Shown in pieces: positions 24,024-32,914 of a DNA stretch of 64,000 nucleotides (its first letter is position 1; the number at the start of each line of letters is the position of its first letter). Source of the stretch: JANMZO01 sp963763135 (GTDB lineage Bacteria; Actinomycetota; Acidimicrobiia; Acidimicrobiales; JANYDT01); NCBI GenBank assembly GCA_963763135.1, contig CAVXNJ010000004.1:1302001-1366000 (forward strand), read 5' to 3'. Position numbers and translations under genes: made by a program. The notes beneath the pieces are model-generated. The model did no database searches. It was not told the DNA's origin and saw only the letters and a program-made list of their open reading frames with translations.

Positions 24024-25785
24024 AGCAGCGCAGCGCCGCCTCGACGGCAGCGACGACAGCGGTGTTGAGGCCTTCAACGACTTTGACGGTCTCCTGGCGA
24101 TCGGTTCTGACCACGACCACCCGAACTCCCGTCTCCGTCGCTGACTTTCGAAGTGATGTAGTAAGCGCACGTAGCGATTTCGGTTCCATAGCCCGGAGGC
24201 CGTGGGCCTTGGCCAGGGCGACGATGTCGACGTTCTGCGGCGTTCCGTAGAGGGCCTCGAATCGGGATCGTTCAACGTTGGATGCCTGAGGTAGAAACTC
24301 GAAGATCCCCCCGCCGGCGTTGTCGACGACCACAAAGGTGCAGTTGATGGCACCTCGGCCCGCCAGGACCAATGCGCCGGCATCGTGAAGAAACGCCAGG
24401 TCGCCGATCAACGCAAACGTCGGCCCGGTGTTCGCGGCCGCAACCCCGAGAGCGGTGGAGACAACACCATCGATGCCGTTTGCACCCCGGTTGGAGTGGA
24501 TTTGAATGTCGCCTCGCCCAACGGAGAACCACTCGGCATGTCGAATCGGCATGGACGACGAAACGACCAGTTCGCTCCCCGAAGGCAACGCCCCGATCAA
24601 GCCCCGGACCCAACCCGGTTCCGACGGTTGACCCTCCGCGTTATCGCGGTCGAGGTGTTCGTGAAGAACCTGCCGCGACGCTTGTTCGGCCTTCGCCCAA
24701 AGACCCGCCCAACCTGGATCGGCGGGTTTCACCGTCGCCAAGAGGCCTCGAGCGATCAGTGTCGGATCCGCGTGCACCACCACCTGGGAAACCCGATTGG
24801 GGTCGAGCCAGGCGTGATGTGGGTCGATCAGGACATCGTCGGTGATCGAGGCCAGCCACTGGTTAAGCACCTTGGACGCCCACGGAGCTCCGAACCGCAG
24901 CGCGACCTCAGGATGCAATGCCTTCGCAGCCGTGGGTGAGCGAAGAATCGAGTCGACGTGGTCGATCGATGCCGGACCTGCAGCGGTCGTGCTCCCACGA
25001 GCGCCGGATCGGAGATCGGCAAGCAACGGCCAGCCGAGCGTCTGGGCGAGAGTGCGGATCGCGTTGGGGTCGCCACAACCTGCCCCCGCCACGACAACAC
25101 CTCGCCGACCGGCGAGTCGCTCGGCGAGGCCCGGGGCGGTGACTGAGGGGGTGACTGACGCAGCGGATTCGTCGCCCACCTCGAGCGGAATTGCGGTGTG
25201 CCATGGTCTTCTGTCAGGTCGCGCCGCCGGAAGCTTCTTTGATCGGCCGACGAGTGGCTCGCGAAACGCGAGGTTCAACTGCACCGGACCGGGACCGAAT
25301 GCACCGGATGTCGACGCGAGAAATGCCCTCGAGGCAAGGGACCGCCACGTGGATGACGTGCTGCGATCGACGACCCCGGGTTCGAAGAACTCCCGTACGG
25401 AACGACCGAACAGCCGGTTCTGGTCCACCGTTTGGGGAGCGCCGATACCGTGCAGCTCTGGCGGCCGGTCGGCGGTCACAACGATCATCGGGACCCGGTC
25501 CAGGTGCGCTTCGGCCACGGCCGGATGGAACTCGACTGCAGCAGTACCACTGGTGCATACCAACACCGCCGGCATCCCGGTCGAGCGGGCAATGCCGAGC
25601 GCCATGAACGCCGCGCTCCGCTCGTCAAGCACGACGTGCAGCGTGAGCCGTGACTCGTCGGCCACGGCCAAGGCCATCGGTGTCGAACGCGACCCGGGAC
25701 ACACCACCGCATGCGTGACCCCAGCCCGACACCACTCGTCGAGGAGGGTTGCGCAGAAGGTGGCCTGGTCATCGGACAACGTCAT
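24022..25785 (-). CDS. menD: 2-succinyl-5-enolpyruvyl-6-hydroxy-3-cyclohexene-1-carboxylate synthase
   Basis: MenD is a thiamine-diphosphate enzyme joining isochorismate and 2-oxoglutarate. The 587-residue product has the N-terminal PYR domain (VTHAVVCPGSRSTPMALAVAD, DERSAAFMALGIAR, CTSGTAAVEFHPAVAEA with the family RPPELHGIGAPQTVDQ) and the C-terminal PP domain (SSSMPIRHAEWF, SNRGANGIDGVVSTALG, LIGDLAFLHD, NAGGGIFEFLPQA). I chose ATG 25785, which gives the normal family N-terminus. The frame extends to 25881, but that would overlap the divergent menH-like gene. Confidence 0.95.
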   Translation of the reverse strand: MTLSDDQATFCATLLDEWCRAGVTHAVVCPGSRSTPMALAVADESRLTLHVVLDERSAAFMALGIARSTGMPAVLVCTSGTAAVEFHPAVAEAHLDRVPMIVVTADRPPELHGIGAPQTVDQNRLFGRSVREFFEPGVVDRSTSSTWRSLASRAFLASTSGAFGPGPVQLNLAFREPLVGRSKKLPAARPDRRPWHTAIPLEVGDESAASVTPSVTAPGLAERLAGRRGVVVAGAGCGDPNAIRTLAQTLGWPLLADLRSGARGSTTAAGPASIDHVDSILRSPTAAKALHPEVALRFGAPWASKVLNQWLASITDDVLIDPHHAWLDPNRVSQVVVHADPTLIARGLLATVKPADPGWAGLWAKAEQASRQVLHEHLDRDNAEGQPSEPGWVRGLIGALPSGSELVVSSSMPIRHAEWFSVGRGDIQIHSNRGANGIDGVVSTALGVAAANTGPTFALIGDLAFLHDAGALVLAGRGAINCTFVVVDNAGGGIFEFLPQASNVERSRFEALYGTPQNVDIVALAKAHGLRAMEPKSLRALTTSLRKSATETGVRVVVVRTDRQETVKVVEGLNTAVVAAVEAALRC

Positions 25786-25849
25786 CCAAAGATGATGCCC
25801 CGTCGAGACCCGAAACTGTGAACAGCCCTCACCGAATAGTGTTTGCGCC

Positions 25850-26635
25850 GTGCGTACGCAGCGACTTTGGACAACCGTCACGGGTTCGACCGCACCCGAT
25901 CGTCAGCGGCTGGTCTTCCTCCACGGCTTCACCCAGACGGCAGTCTCGTGGTTGCCGCTCGCTCACCGACTCGTTGACCGGGCGCCGGTGGAAGCGACTG
26001 TTTTCGACCTCCCCGGTCATGGGCGCTCAGGCAACGTCGTCGCCGGGCTTTCCGAAACCGCCGAGCTGGTTGCGGCGGCGGGCCGCGCCACCTACATCGG
26101 ATATTCGATGGGAGCCCGGATCGCGCTTCACGTCGCGCTTGCTCACCCTGAACTCGTCGAACGCCTGGTCCTCGTGGGCGGAACCGCAGGTCTCGACCGT
26201 GAGTCTGAGCGAGCGGAACGAAGAGCGGCCGACGAAGCGTTGGCCCAGCGGGTGTTGAGTGAAGGGGTTCCAGACTTCGTACAATCGTGGATGAGCGGCC
26301 CGCTGTTTCGTACGCTGCGTGCCACCGAAGCCGATGTTGCGGCGCGACTGACGAACACTCCCGAGGGCCTGGCGATGAGCCTTCGATTATGCGGAACAGG
26401 TTCTCAGCAGCCGCTTTGGGAAAAGCTACGCGAACTTACGATTCCGACCCTCGCGACGGCAGGTTCCGAAGACACGAAGTTCACGTCGCTGGGTCACCGA
26501 CTGACCGACGCTATCGGCACGCATGCACGATTCCACGGGATCCCCGACGCCGGCCACGCCGCCCACCTGGAGCAACCCGATGCGTTCCTCGCAGAGCTGC
26601 GTCGCTTCCTTCGCCTGCCGCTGCAACCAAGCTGA
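25850..26635 (+). CDS. menH: Alpha/beta hydrolase, probable SHCHC synthase
   Basis: MenH eliminates pyruvate from the MenD product. The 261-residue protein has LVFLHGFTQTAVSW (oxyanion), DLPGHGRSG, the nucleophile GYSMGAR (the YSMG form is usual in MenH), and a late acid/His pair (TAGSEDTKFT, IPDAGHAAHLEQP). Being divergent from menD and between men genes supports MenH, but the superfamily is broad. GTG 25850 is used; only 64 bp separate it from the menD start, so the two promoters share this short region. Confidence 0.75.
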   Translation: MRTQRLWTTVTGSTAPDRQRLVFLHGFTQTAVSWLPLAHRLVDRAPVEATVFDLPGHGRSGNVVAGLSETAELVAAAGRATYIGYSMGARIALHVALAHPELVERLVLVGGTAGLDRESERAERRAADEALAQRVLSEGVPDFVQSWMSGPLFRTLRATEADVAARLTNTPEGLAMSLRLCGTGSQQPLWEKLRELTIPTLATAGSEDTKFTSLGHRLTDAIGTHARFHGIPDAGHAAHLEQPDAFLAELRRFLRLPLQPS

Positions 26636-26684
26636 CCATAGGGCAGCTGGCAAGTTGCACCGGGCGGTCGGTTACGTTGGAGTC

Positions 26685-27095
26685 ATGTCTTCACCGTCTT
26701 CCCCTGTTGAGCAAAGCGATGGACGATCTACACACATCCGGGCGGCCATGGGCGATATCGCAGCGGTAGTCCTGTTCGTCGTCATCGGACGCAACAACCA
26801 CGACGAAGGCAATGCCGTCAGTGGAATAGTCAGGGTCGCCGCACCGTTTCTTCTGGGGCTCGGCGCCGGCTGGCTGCTCGCAACCCGGGTAGATCGCCGG
26901 CCCCTGACCCTTCGATTCGGGGCCGTGGTGTGGGCCACCACATTGATCGTCGGAATGGTGCTTCGACGCACGGTATTCAGCCGGGGAACCGCACTGCCCT
27001 TTGTGATCGTGGCCACCAGCTTTCTCGGCCTGTCACTCCTTGGATGGCGTGCCGTGGTGCACCTGAACTCGCGCCGCACCGTCTCCGGGACCTGA
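26685..27095 (+). CDS. DUF3054 family membrane protein
   Basis: The 136-residue product (ATG 26685) has about four hydrophobic segments. It shows family features: DIAAVVLFVVIGRNNHD at the start of the first helix, VRVAAPFLLGLGAGWLLA, and a basic segment before the third helix. DUF3054 proteins are integral membrane proteins of unknown role. It follows menH on the same strand. Confidence 0.75.
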   Translation: MSSPSSPVEQSDGRSTHIRAAMGDIAAVVLFVVIGRNNHDEGNAVSGIVRVAAPFLLGLGAGWLLATRVDRRPLTLRFGAVVWATTLIVGMVLRRTVFSRGTALPFVIVATSFLGLSLLGWRAVVHLNSRRTVSGT

Positions 27096-27169
27096 AACTC
27101 CCGGATTGCCCACGCGGGTCTGCGTGGTGGTCAGGACCTCAGCCTTCGGCGCTGACGGGCACCGAGCTT

Positions 27170-28984
27170 TCAGGATGGAGCTGCCGTTCCGGCAATCGTA
27201 GCGGCGGTGGGCGCCGGCCCGGTTGATGTTGTCACCCGGCTCGCGAGCTCGGCGTCCGGGGCATCCGCCGGAAACCCCGCGGCCGAGTACGTGACTTTCG
27301 GATCCCACACGAGGAAGCTGTCGATGCCAAGTGCCTTCACTGCGGTGACCTGCGCTTTGAGTTCTTTCTGCCCGTAGATGAACGGCCCGTTGGAGAAGTC
27401 CTGCAACCACGGGACGATTGCGGCACCGCTCGGAGCGACCCGGTCTTTGAACCGGGTCAGGGCACGGGTAACGACGGTTGCCGGGTTCAAACTGGGTGTG
27501 GCGATCCCGAACGAGCCGGCCCGGAACCGCGACGGAAACACGATCGGAGCGACAAAGTCGACGGCGCTCGACATCGTGATCGGGTTCTGCCCGACTGACG
27601 CGGGCGAAATCACGGATTGCCCGAACAACGCGACTCCCATGCGGGTAGGCGTTCCGGATAGGCCTCGGGCGGCCCGGCGGAGAAACTCGACCATCGTTTC
27701 GTCGATCGAGGCATCCAGGGTCCCGTCGGCCGCGGCGGTTGATCCGGCCATTATCATCTCGGTCAGCGCGCCGGTCGGCCGGCTGACGTAGTCGAACACG
27801 ATGGCGTCGATACCCGCTTCTGCGCCCTCCTTGGCTATGGCGATGTTGTAATCGTGGACGCTCTTTGAGAACGGGTTGGTGAAGACCCCGTCGGCGCTTT
27901 GATAGGGAGTGCCGTCGAGCCCACGCACGACGTCTGTTGCGTTGCCGACGGCCATCGACGACTGCGCAAGGATCGGGTCGCGGAACACCACCAGACGGCC
28001 GATGACCCGCAGGCCGAGCGAGTGAAGCTCGGCGACGGCGTCGCGAAGGTCGTACAGGTTTGCGCTGGCACGTGATGCGAGAACCGCTTGGAGCGCGCTG
28101 TCGTACAGAACCATCCCGTTTTCGTCTTTGACGTCGAGAACCACGGTGTTGATCCGACCGGCCTCCGCCATGCGCAACACGCCGAGTTTCAGACTCGGGT
28201 TCGCCCACGCTTCAGCACTCACGTGGAGACCCCGGACCACGGGGAAGGCGATTTCTCGGGTTCGCGACGCGGTTGTGCGGTTACCTGCTTCGTCGACGGC
28301 AACAACGTCGACCTGACCGATCGGCGGGTACTTGTAGGTCTTCGAGAAGTGACCGTCGTCGGTCTTCACTTCTTTGCCGTCGATCAGCACGGTCGCGCCC
28401 TTCTCGACGCTCCCGTTCAGGACGAACGATTCGTTGAGTCCGAGCGGCTTGGCGGGTTGTTCGATCTCCAGGGTCGGAGGCTGCGAATCGACGGTGAATC
28501 GGATGGCGGTCGACGCAGCTCCGCGCCACAGCACCCGGGTTCCCGACTGGATGGACAGTCGGTGTTCGCCGTCTTGCAGCTTCGGCGCCAACCACCGCAA
28601 AGAATCGCCCTCCTCCAGTACCCGCAGAGGTGTTCCGTCGATTCGAAGCTTGGCTTTGCGCATTTCTGATGCCGGACTGATGCGAATCTGCACGAGGTTC
28701 TTTTGCAAGCGGTCCTTGGTGATCGACTCGCCGTCGCGAATACCGGTGACCGTGATCCGGTTATGACCGGCCGACAGCGGCACCCCGATCACCAGAGCCA
28801 GCAGACCGATCACCGCTACGACGCCGAGTACCCACCACGGTTTAGGCGCGTCGCGATCGCGACGGGTCAGGTCGTGCGGGGACGGACCGATCGGCGGCCG
28901 CGAACCGCGGGCCAACCTTCGCAGCGCGTCATCGGGATGGGCCAGACGCGAACGCGGGGCCCTGGGTTGCTTCATTGCCGGCAC
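27170..28984 (-). CDS. DUF4015 putative glycoside-hydrolase-like protein, membrane anchored
   Basis: The 604-residue protein has a basic N-terminal cytoplasmic part, one transmembrane helix at about residues 50-70 (WWVLGVVAVIGLLALVIGVP), and Ig-like domains (GESITKDRLQKNLVQIRISP..., QPPTLEIEQPAKPLGL...FVLNGSVEKGATVLIDGK). A TIM-barrel-like DUF4015 domain follows (GLHVSAEAWAN, INTVVLDVKDENGMVLYDS, LHSLGLRVIGRLVVFRDPILAQ, IDAIVFDYVSRP, FVAPIVFPSRF, IVPWLQDFS, FLVWDP). The conserved Asp in VLDVKDENG and the FDYV segment match expected catalytic positions. It probably acts on envelope polysaccharide. Confidence 0.8.
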   Translation of the reverse strand: MPAMKQPRAPRSRLAHPDDALRRLARGSRPPIGPSPHDLTRRDRDAPKPWWVLGVVAVIGLLALVIGVPLSAGHNRITVTGIRDGESITKDRLQKNLVQIRISPASEMRKAKLRIDGTPLRVLEEGDSLRWLAPKLQDGEHRLSIQSGTRVLWRGAASTAIRFTVDSQPPTLEIEQPAKPLGLNESFVLNGSVEKGATVLIDGKEVKTDDGHFSKTYKYPPIGQVDVVAVDEAGNRTTASRTREIAFPVVRGLHVSAEAWANPSLKLGVLRMAEAGRINTVVLDVKDENGMVLYDSALQAVLASRASANLYDLRDAVAELHSLGLRVIGRLVVFRDPILAQSSMAVGNATDVVRGLDGTPYQSADGVFTNPFSKSVHDYNIAIAKEGAEAGIDAIVFDYVSRPTGALTEMIMAGSTAAADGTLDASIDETMVEFLRRAARGLSGTPTRMGVALFGQSVISPASVGQNPITMSSAVDFVAPIVFPSRFRAGSFGIATPSLNPATVVTRALTRFKDRVAPSGAAIVPWLQDFSNGPFIYGQKELKAQVTAVKALGIDSFLVWDPKVTYSAAGFPADAPDAELASRVTTSTGPAPTAATIAGTAAPS

Positions 28985-29204
28985 GTCCTCACGTGTGATG
29001 CAGCGTCAGGCAACTGCATTTGCGCAGCTCAGATCCCACGCAGAAGGCGGTTTCGACATGGCGGAAGATTCTACCGGTCCAGGGCGATTCGGGCGTCATT
29101 CCACCGTCGATGGCAACCGTCGGTGGCAACCGACGCCTACCAAACTGCCCTAAGCGAGCGGACCCGAAAACCGGCTTCCGAGTCAACGGCGCTACCGTGG
29201 TGGC

Positions 29205-29615
29205 GTGGTCAACAATGCGACAACGGCCGCCGTCTGGGCCGCCCGGATCGTCCTTGCCGCAGTGTTTGGCTACGCCGCCGTAACCAAGTTGCAAGACGCT
29301 GAAGGATCGGTTCGCGGCACCCGGGAGCTCGAGATTCCCGAGCGATTCGTTTCGTTGGTGAGCCGTGCGCTTCCGCTTGTCGAGATCGCCGTGGCGGTCA
29401 CCATCGTCGTCCCTCCCCTGTCACCGGTGTCGGCCGCACTTGGCTTGGTACTGCTGGTCGCGTTCACTGCTGCGATTGTCCGTGTCCGGTCGAAAGGTCG
29501 CGTGCCGATGTGTTTCTGTTTCGGTTCCCGAAACGCTCAGCCCGCCGACCGCGATGCGGTGGTGCGCAACGTTGCACTCGCCGCGTTGTGCATAGTGGTT
29601 ATGGTCTCCTCATGA
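29205..29615 (+). CDS. MauE/DoxX-like membrane protein
   Basis: The 136-residue product begins at GTG 29205 and has four predicted helices (AARIVLAAVFGYAAVTKL, LVEIAVAVTIVVPPL, AALGLVLLVAFTAAIV, VALAALCIVVMV). A CFCFGSRNAQPADRDAVVRN segment lies before the last helix. This is the MauE pattern, where the Cys-containing loop is thought to act in thiol-disulfide chemistry. Located between the DUF4015 gene (divergent) and menE. The 220-bp gap upstream holds only short GGCAACCG direct repeats near 29110-29140. Confidence 0.7.
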   Translation: MVNNATTAAVWAARIVLAAVFGYAAVTKLQDAEGSVRGTRELEIPERFVSLVSRALPLVEIAVAVTIVVPPLSPVSAALGLVLLVAFTAAIVRVRSKGRVPMCFCFGSRNAQPADRDAVVRNVALAALCIVVMVSS

Positions 29616-29663
29616 AACCCCGCACGACCCAGCGTTCCCGATGCTGTAGCCACCGACGGAACC

Positions 29664-30800
29664 GTGACCATGCCTGAGCTCGTGGCGCTTGACATGGTCG
29701 GGGGCCCACGGTTCCTTGATGCGGTCAAATCCGTCTGGGACAGCGGCGACACTGTTCTGCCGGTCGATCAACGCCTCCCCCGGGCGGCCAAGGACCAGCT
29801 CTTCGCCGCGGTACGACCCACTGCCGTGGTCGATGCGACAGGTAACCGTTCGGCCCGAGCAGATGGCGTTCCGACCGAGCCAGGCGATGCTGTCGTTATC
29901 GCCACGTCGGGGACCACCGGGCTGCCGAAGGGAGTGATCCTGACCCACGACGCCCTGATGGCCTCAGCGGTCGCGTCCTCGCGTCGACTCGGGGTCGACC
30001 CGCAGCGCGACCGGTGGCTCGGATGTCTACCCGTTGCGCATATCGGCGGGTTTTCGGTCGTGACCAAAGCCCTGCTCACCGGCACTTCGCTCACCCTCCG
30101 AGCGGGATTCGATGTAGCTGATGTCGACGCATCCTCGAGAGACCACACGCTGATCTCCCTGGTCACCACCGCACTCGGCCGGGTCCGCACCGAGTCCTGG
30201 CGGGTGATTCTGCTCGGCGGGTCAGCGATGCCCGAAGACCTTCCACCCAACGTCGTTCGCACTTACGGCCTGACCGAAACCGGGAGCGGCCTCGTCTACG
30301 ACGGTCTGTGCGTAGACACCGCGGAAGTGCGGTGCGTCAACGGACACATCGAAGTTCGCGGACCGATGTTGTTTCGGGCGTATCGCTCCGAGACCCCCGA
30401 GGGAACTCGGGTGGCTGATCCGGAAGGCTGGTTCGCCACGGGCGACGCCGGGACGATCGGCGACGATGGTCGCCTCCGGGTTTTTGGGCGCATCGGCGAT
30501 GTGATCGTGACCGGTGGCGAAAAGGTCTGGCCCGATGCCGTCGAACGAGCGCTCCGCGATTTCGCCCCGGCCCGGGAAGTTGCGGTTGCCGGCCGTCCGG
30601 ACCCTGAATGGGGGCACCGCGTGGTGGCCTGGGTGGTCCCGGCCGCCCCGGATGACCCGCCCTCGGTGGACGCCATTCGGGAGCACGTCAAACGGATCCT
30701 CCCGTCGTACGCGGCCCCGAAGGCCGTGATCATCGTCGATGAGCTGCCGCGCACGGCCATCGGGAAGGTGCAGCGGTCTCAGCTACCCGACAACGATTGA
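29664..30800 (+). CDS. menE: O-succinylbenzoate-CoA ligase
   Basis: The 378-residue AMP-forming ligase has the P-loop ATSGTTGLPKGVILTHDALM, PVAHIGGFSVVTKALLTG, the A5 motif TYGLTETGSG, the A8 region WFATGDAGTIGDDGRLRVFGRIGDVIVTGGEKVWP, and the catalytic C-terminal lysine in PRTAIGKVQRSQLP. The short length (under 400) is typical of actinobacterial MenE, and the men neighbourhood supports the assignment. GTG 29664 and ATG 29670 are both possible starts. menA, menB and menC are not in the window. Confidence 0.85.
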   Translation: MTMPELVALDMVGGPRFLDAVKSVWDSGDTVLPVDQRLPRAAKDQLFAAVRPTAVVDATGNRSARADGVPTEPGDAVVIATSGTTGLPKGVILTHDALMASAVASSRRLGVDPQRDRWLGCLPVAHIGGFSVVTKALLTGTSLTLRAGFDVADVDASSRDHTLISLVTTALGRVRTESWRVILLGGSAMPEDLPPNVVRTYGLTETGSGLVYDGLCVDTAEVRCVNGHIEVRGPMLFRAYRSETPEGTRVADPEGWFATGDAGTIGDDGRLRVFGRIGDVIVTGGEKVWPDAVERALRDFAPAREVAVAGRPDPEWGHRVVAWVVPAAPDDPPSVDAIREHVKRILPSYAAPKAVIIVDELPRTAIGKVQRSQLPDND

Positions 30801-30858
30801 GGCGCTGACTGGCGGTTCGACAACCATCGCCTCGCCGGTGCGTTCGTTCGCCAACTCA

Positions 30859-31975
30859 TCAAGCGTTGGAGCGGCCCCGGAGCAACTGCAACCGCACGGC
30901 GACCGAGTTGGCCATCATGCGACCACTCCGGGTCAGCACGACGCGGGCATCCTCGACTCGGATCCAGCCGGCCTCGTCGAACAGCGCCAGGTCATCGTTG
31001 GTGAATGCACCGCTAGGCACACCGTGGCGCGTTCGAAGCGCCAGCTGAAGTCCTTCGAGTTCCCGAACGTCGGCTTCCAGGGTCTCGGACGCCGACTCCG
31101 CGGAACCGCTGTTCTGCAGAAGTTCGATGAACCGCTCCGGCGTCCGCACATTCCAGAACCGACGGCCCTGGAGGTGCGAATGCGCTGCGCACCCGTAGCC
31201 GCGGTAGTCGCCCTGCGCCCAATACAGGAGGTTGTGCCGGGACTCGTGTCCGGATCGGGCCCAGTTGGAGATCTCGTAGTTTTCGTACCCGGCTGCCTCG
31301 AGGGCGAGGCTCAACCGCTCGTACTTCTCCGCCTCGTCGTCGTCGTCGGGGTGACGGCTCGAATCGGCGGCCAACGGCGTGCTTGCTTCCACGGTCAGGG
31401 CGTACGCGCTCGAAATGCCCGGCGTCGAGGCTGAGCACAGCATCCACGGTCGTTTTCCAGTCGTCCATCGATTCGCCCACCGCGCCGTAGATCAGATCAA
31501 GGTTGAACAGCATTCCGACCCGTCGGGCCTGCTCAACCGCTGCCACGACGTTTTCGGGGTGATGGGTTCGACCGAGCGCAGCGAGAACGTGGGGCACCAT
31601 CGACTGAACACCGAAGCTGACCCGGTTTACGCCGTGCGCCCGGTAATCGTCGAACATCGCCGCGGTGACCGTGTCGGGATTGCACTCGACGGTGATTTCG
31701 CAGTCGTCCTGTCGCGGGATGGCGTCGAGGATCCGCATGAGCAACCCGCTCGGTAGCAACGACGGCGTGCCCCCACCGAAGAAGATGCTGGTGGCCGCCG
31801 GAAGTTGATCCCGCGCTGCAGCGATCTCCTCGATCACGGCGTCGACATAGTCACCGAACAGCGCGTCTTTACCGGTCCAGGTTGCAAAGGCGCAGTAGTC
31901 GCATCGCTTGGAGCAGAACGGAATGTGGACGTATACGCCAAAGTCACCGGCCTCGAAGTCGGTCCGACGGTTCAA
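30859..31975 (-). CDS. hemW: HemW-like radical-SAM heme chaperone (single-base frameshift)
   Basis: HemW is related to oxygen-independent coproporphyrinogen oxidase but acts as a heme chaperone. The first frame (31975 down) has YVHIPFCSKRCDYCAF (radical-SAM cysteines), FFGGGTPSLLP, ITVECNPDTV, VNRVSFGVQSM and NLDLIYGAVGESMDDWKTTVDAVLSLDAG. Family sequence then continues in the next frame (ISSAYALTVEASTPLA, YENYEISNWARSGHESRHNLLYW, GYGCAAHSH) to 30859. One extra base near 31415-31422, for example a G in the minus-strand GGG, would explain it. The restored protein is about 371 residues. Confidence 0.85.
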
Positions 31976-32148
31976 CGCAGCTCGCTATCCACGCCAACAG
32001 ACTACGGGACGCTCCGCATCAGAGGCGCCCGACCGGGCAGGTCACATCCGGACGCGAAACGACCCGGCCATGGACCGGGTCGCACACTTCTCAGACCTCG
32101 CAGATCGGAAGCTGGTCCAAACGGTATGGATCAGCGTGACGGTGTGGA

Positions 32149-32661
32149 TCAGCGTGACATTTCGAAACCGAGACCGCTCATCCGCTCTTTCACGGATTCC
32201 GGATCGGCTTCGAGAAGGACGGCAAGCGCGTTGAGGTCTTCTCTACGAATGGTGAGGGCCGTCCCCCTGAAGTTGGCACGCTGTTGACGGATCATTCCGA
32301 CATAGCGGCTCAGCAGCGTGGCCTCATGCGACGACATGGCCTCGAGACGAATCAGGTCAATCGTGATGCCACGACTTGGCACCCGGCGCTCCTGGGCTTC
32401 GCGCTCTTCGGCGGTCAGCACAATTTCGATCGGAGGCAGCAGCGAATCGACGGGAACCGCATAGAAGCTGGCAAGCCGCTGGAGCCTCGGGACACTTATC
32501 GCCCGCTCTCCCCGCTCATACGCGCCGAGAACGGACGCCTTGAATTCCTTGTTCGACGACATTTCGACGTCGTGCAATGAGAGTCGCTTCGACCGTCTTA
32601 CCCCGCGCAGCCTTAGGCCCACTTGTTGGGTGTAATTAGCGTCGGCCTGTTCTTCGTCCAC
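32149..32661 (-). CDS. bldD: BldD-like developmental regulator (XRE HTH plus c-di-GMP-type domain)
   Basis: The 170-residue protein aligns by eye with Streptomyces BldD over its whole length. The N-terminal HTH is VGLRLRGVRRSKRLSLHDVE...VLGAYERGERAISVPRLQRLASFYAVPVDSLLP. The C-terminal domain is IDLIRLEAM...LLSRYVGMIRQQRANFRG...IRREDLNALAVLLEADPESV. In BldD, c-di-GMP binds RGD-X8-RQDD; here the equivalent is RAN (128-130), X8, RRED (139-142). The spacing is kept but three or four ligand residues differ, so ligand binding may be altered or lost. It stands alone, with palindromes in its upstream region. Confidence 0.85.
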   Translation of the reverse strand: MDEEQADANYTQQVGLRLRGVRRSKRLSLHDVEMSSNKEFKASVLGAYERGERAISVPRLQRLASFYAVPVDSLLPPIEIVLTAEEREAQERRVPSRGITIDLIRLEAMSSHEATLLSRYVGMIRQQRANFRGTALTIRREDLNALAVLLEADPESVKERMSGLGFEMSR

Positions 32662-32704
32662 TGGTGCCCCTGCGTTCGCTGATCCATGTAGGTGACCAAC
32701 TTGC

Positions 32705-32720
32705 CCGACGTGCGTGTCGG
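32705..32720 (-). promoter_or_regulatory. Hairpin in the bldD leader
   Basis: CCGAC and GTCGG form a 5-bp stem with a 6-nt loop (32710-32715), about 45-60 bp upstream of the bldD ATG. It may sit in the 5' untranslated region. A weak promoter-like TTGTGA / TAAGTT pair lies further upstream on the same strand. No direct evidence of function. Confidence 0.3.
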
Positions 32721-32806
32721 CCAGGTCAACTTATCAAGAATGAAGGCTAGTTCACAACCACGCTCGGTAGGTGGATACCTCGAACTATGTGATTTGTTCT
32801 TGATTG

Positions 32807-32823
32807 TTACCGGGTGATTACCC
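32807..32823 (-). promoter_or_regulatory. Palindromic operator-like site upstream of bldD
   Basis: TTACCGGGTGA (32807-32817) is an imperfect palindrome (TCACCCGGTAA on the other strand) and overlaps a GGGT-GATT-ACCC inverted repeat (32812-32823). The half-sites resemble those of the Streptomyces BldD operator, a TNACNC-GNGTNA-type pseudo-palindrome, but the central spacing is shorter. It lies in the 253-bp gap between bldD and rsmE, about 150 bp upstream of bldD, where an autoregulatory site could be. Inferred only. Confidence 0.35.
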
Positions 32824-32914
32824 CGAAACGATCGTCGATAGGCCGTTTTGCCTACAGGACGGGCACTGACACTGGTCATGGCCTGGGAAAACTCCGTCGG
32901 TCACTAAGTTGTGT

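Noticed and set aside
32613..32879. 88-codon minus-strand ORF upstream of bldD
   Set aside because: It overlaps the bldD start in another frame and the probable regulatory region; composition is not protein-like.
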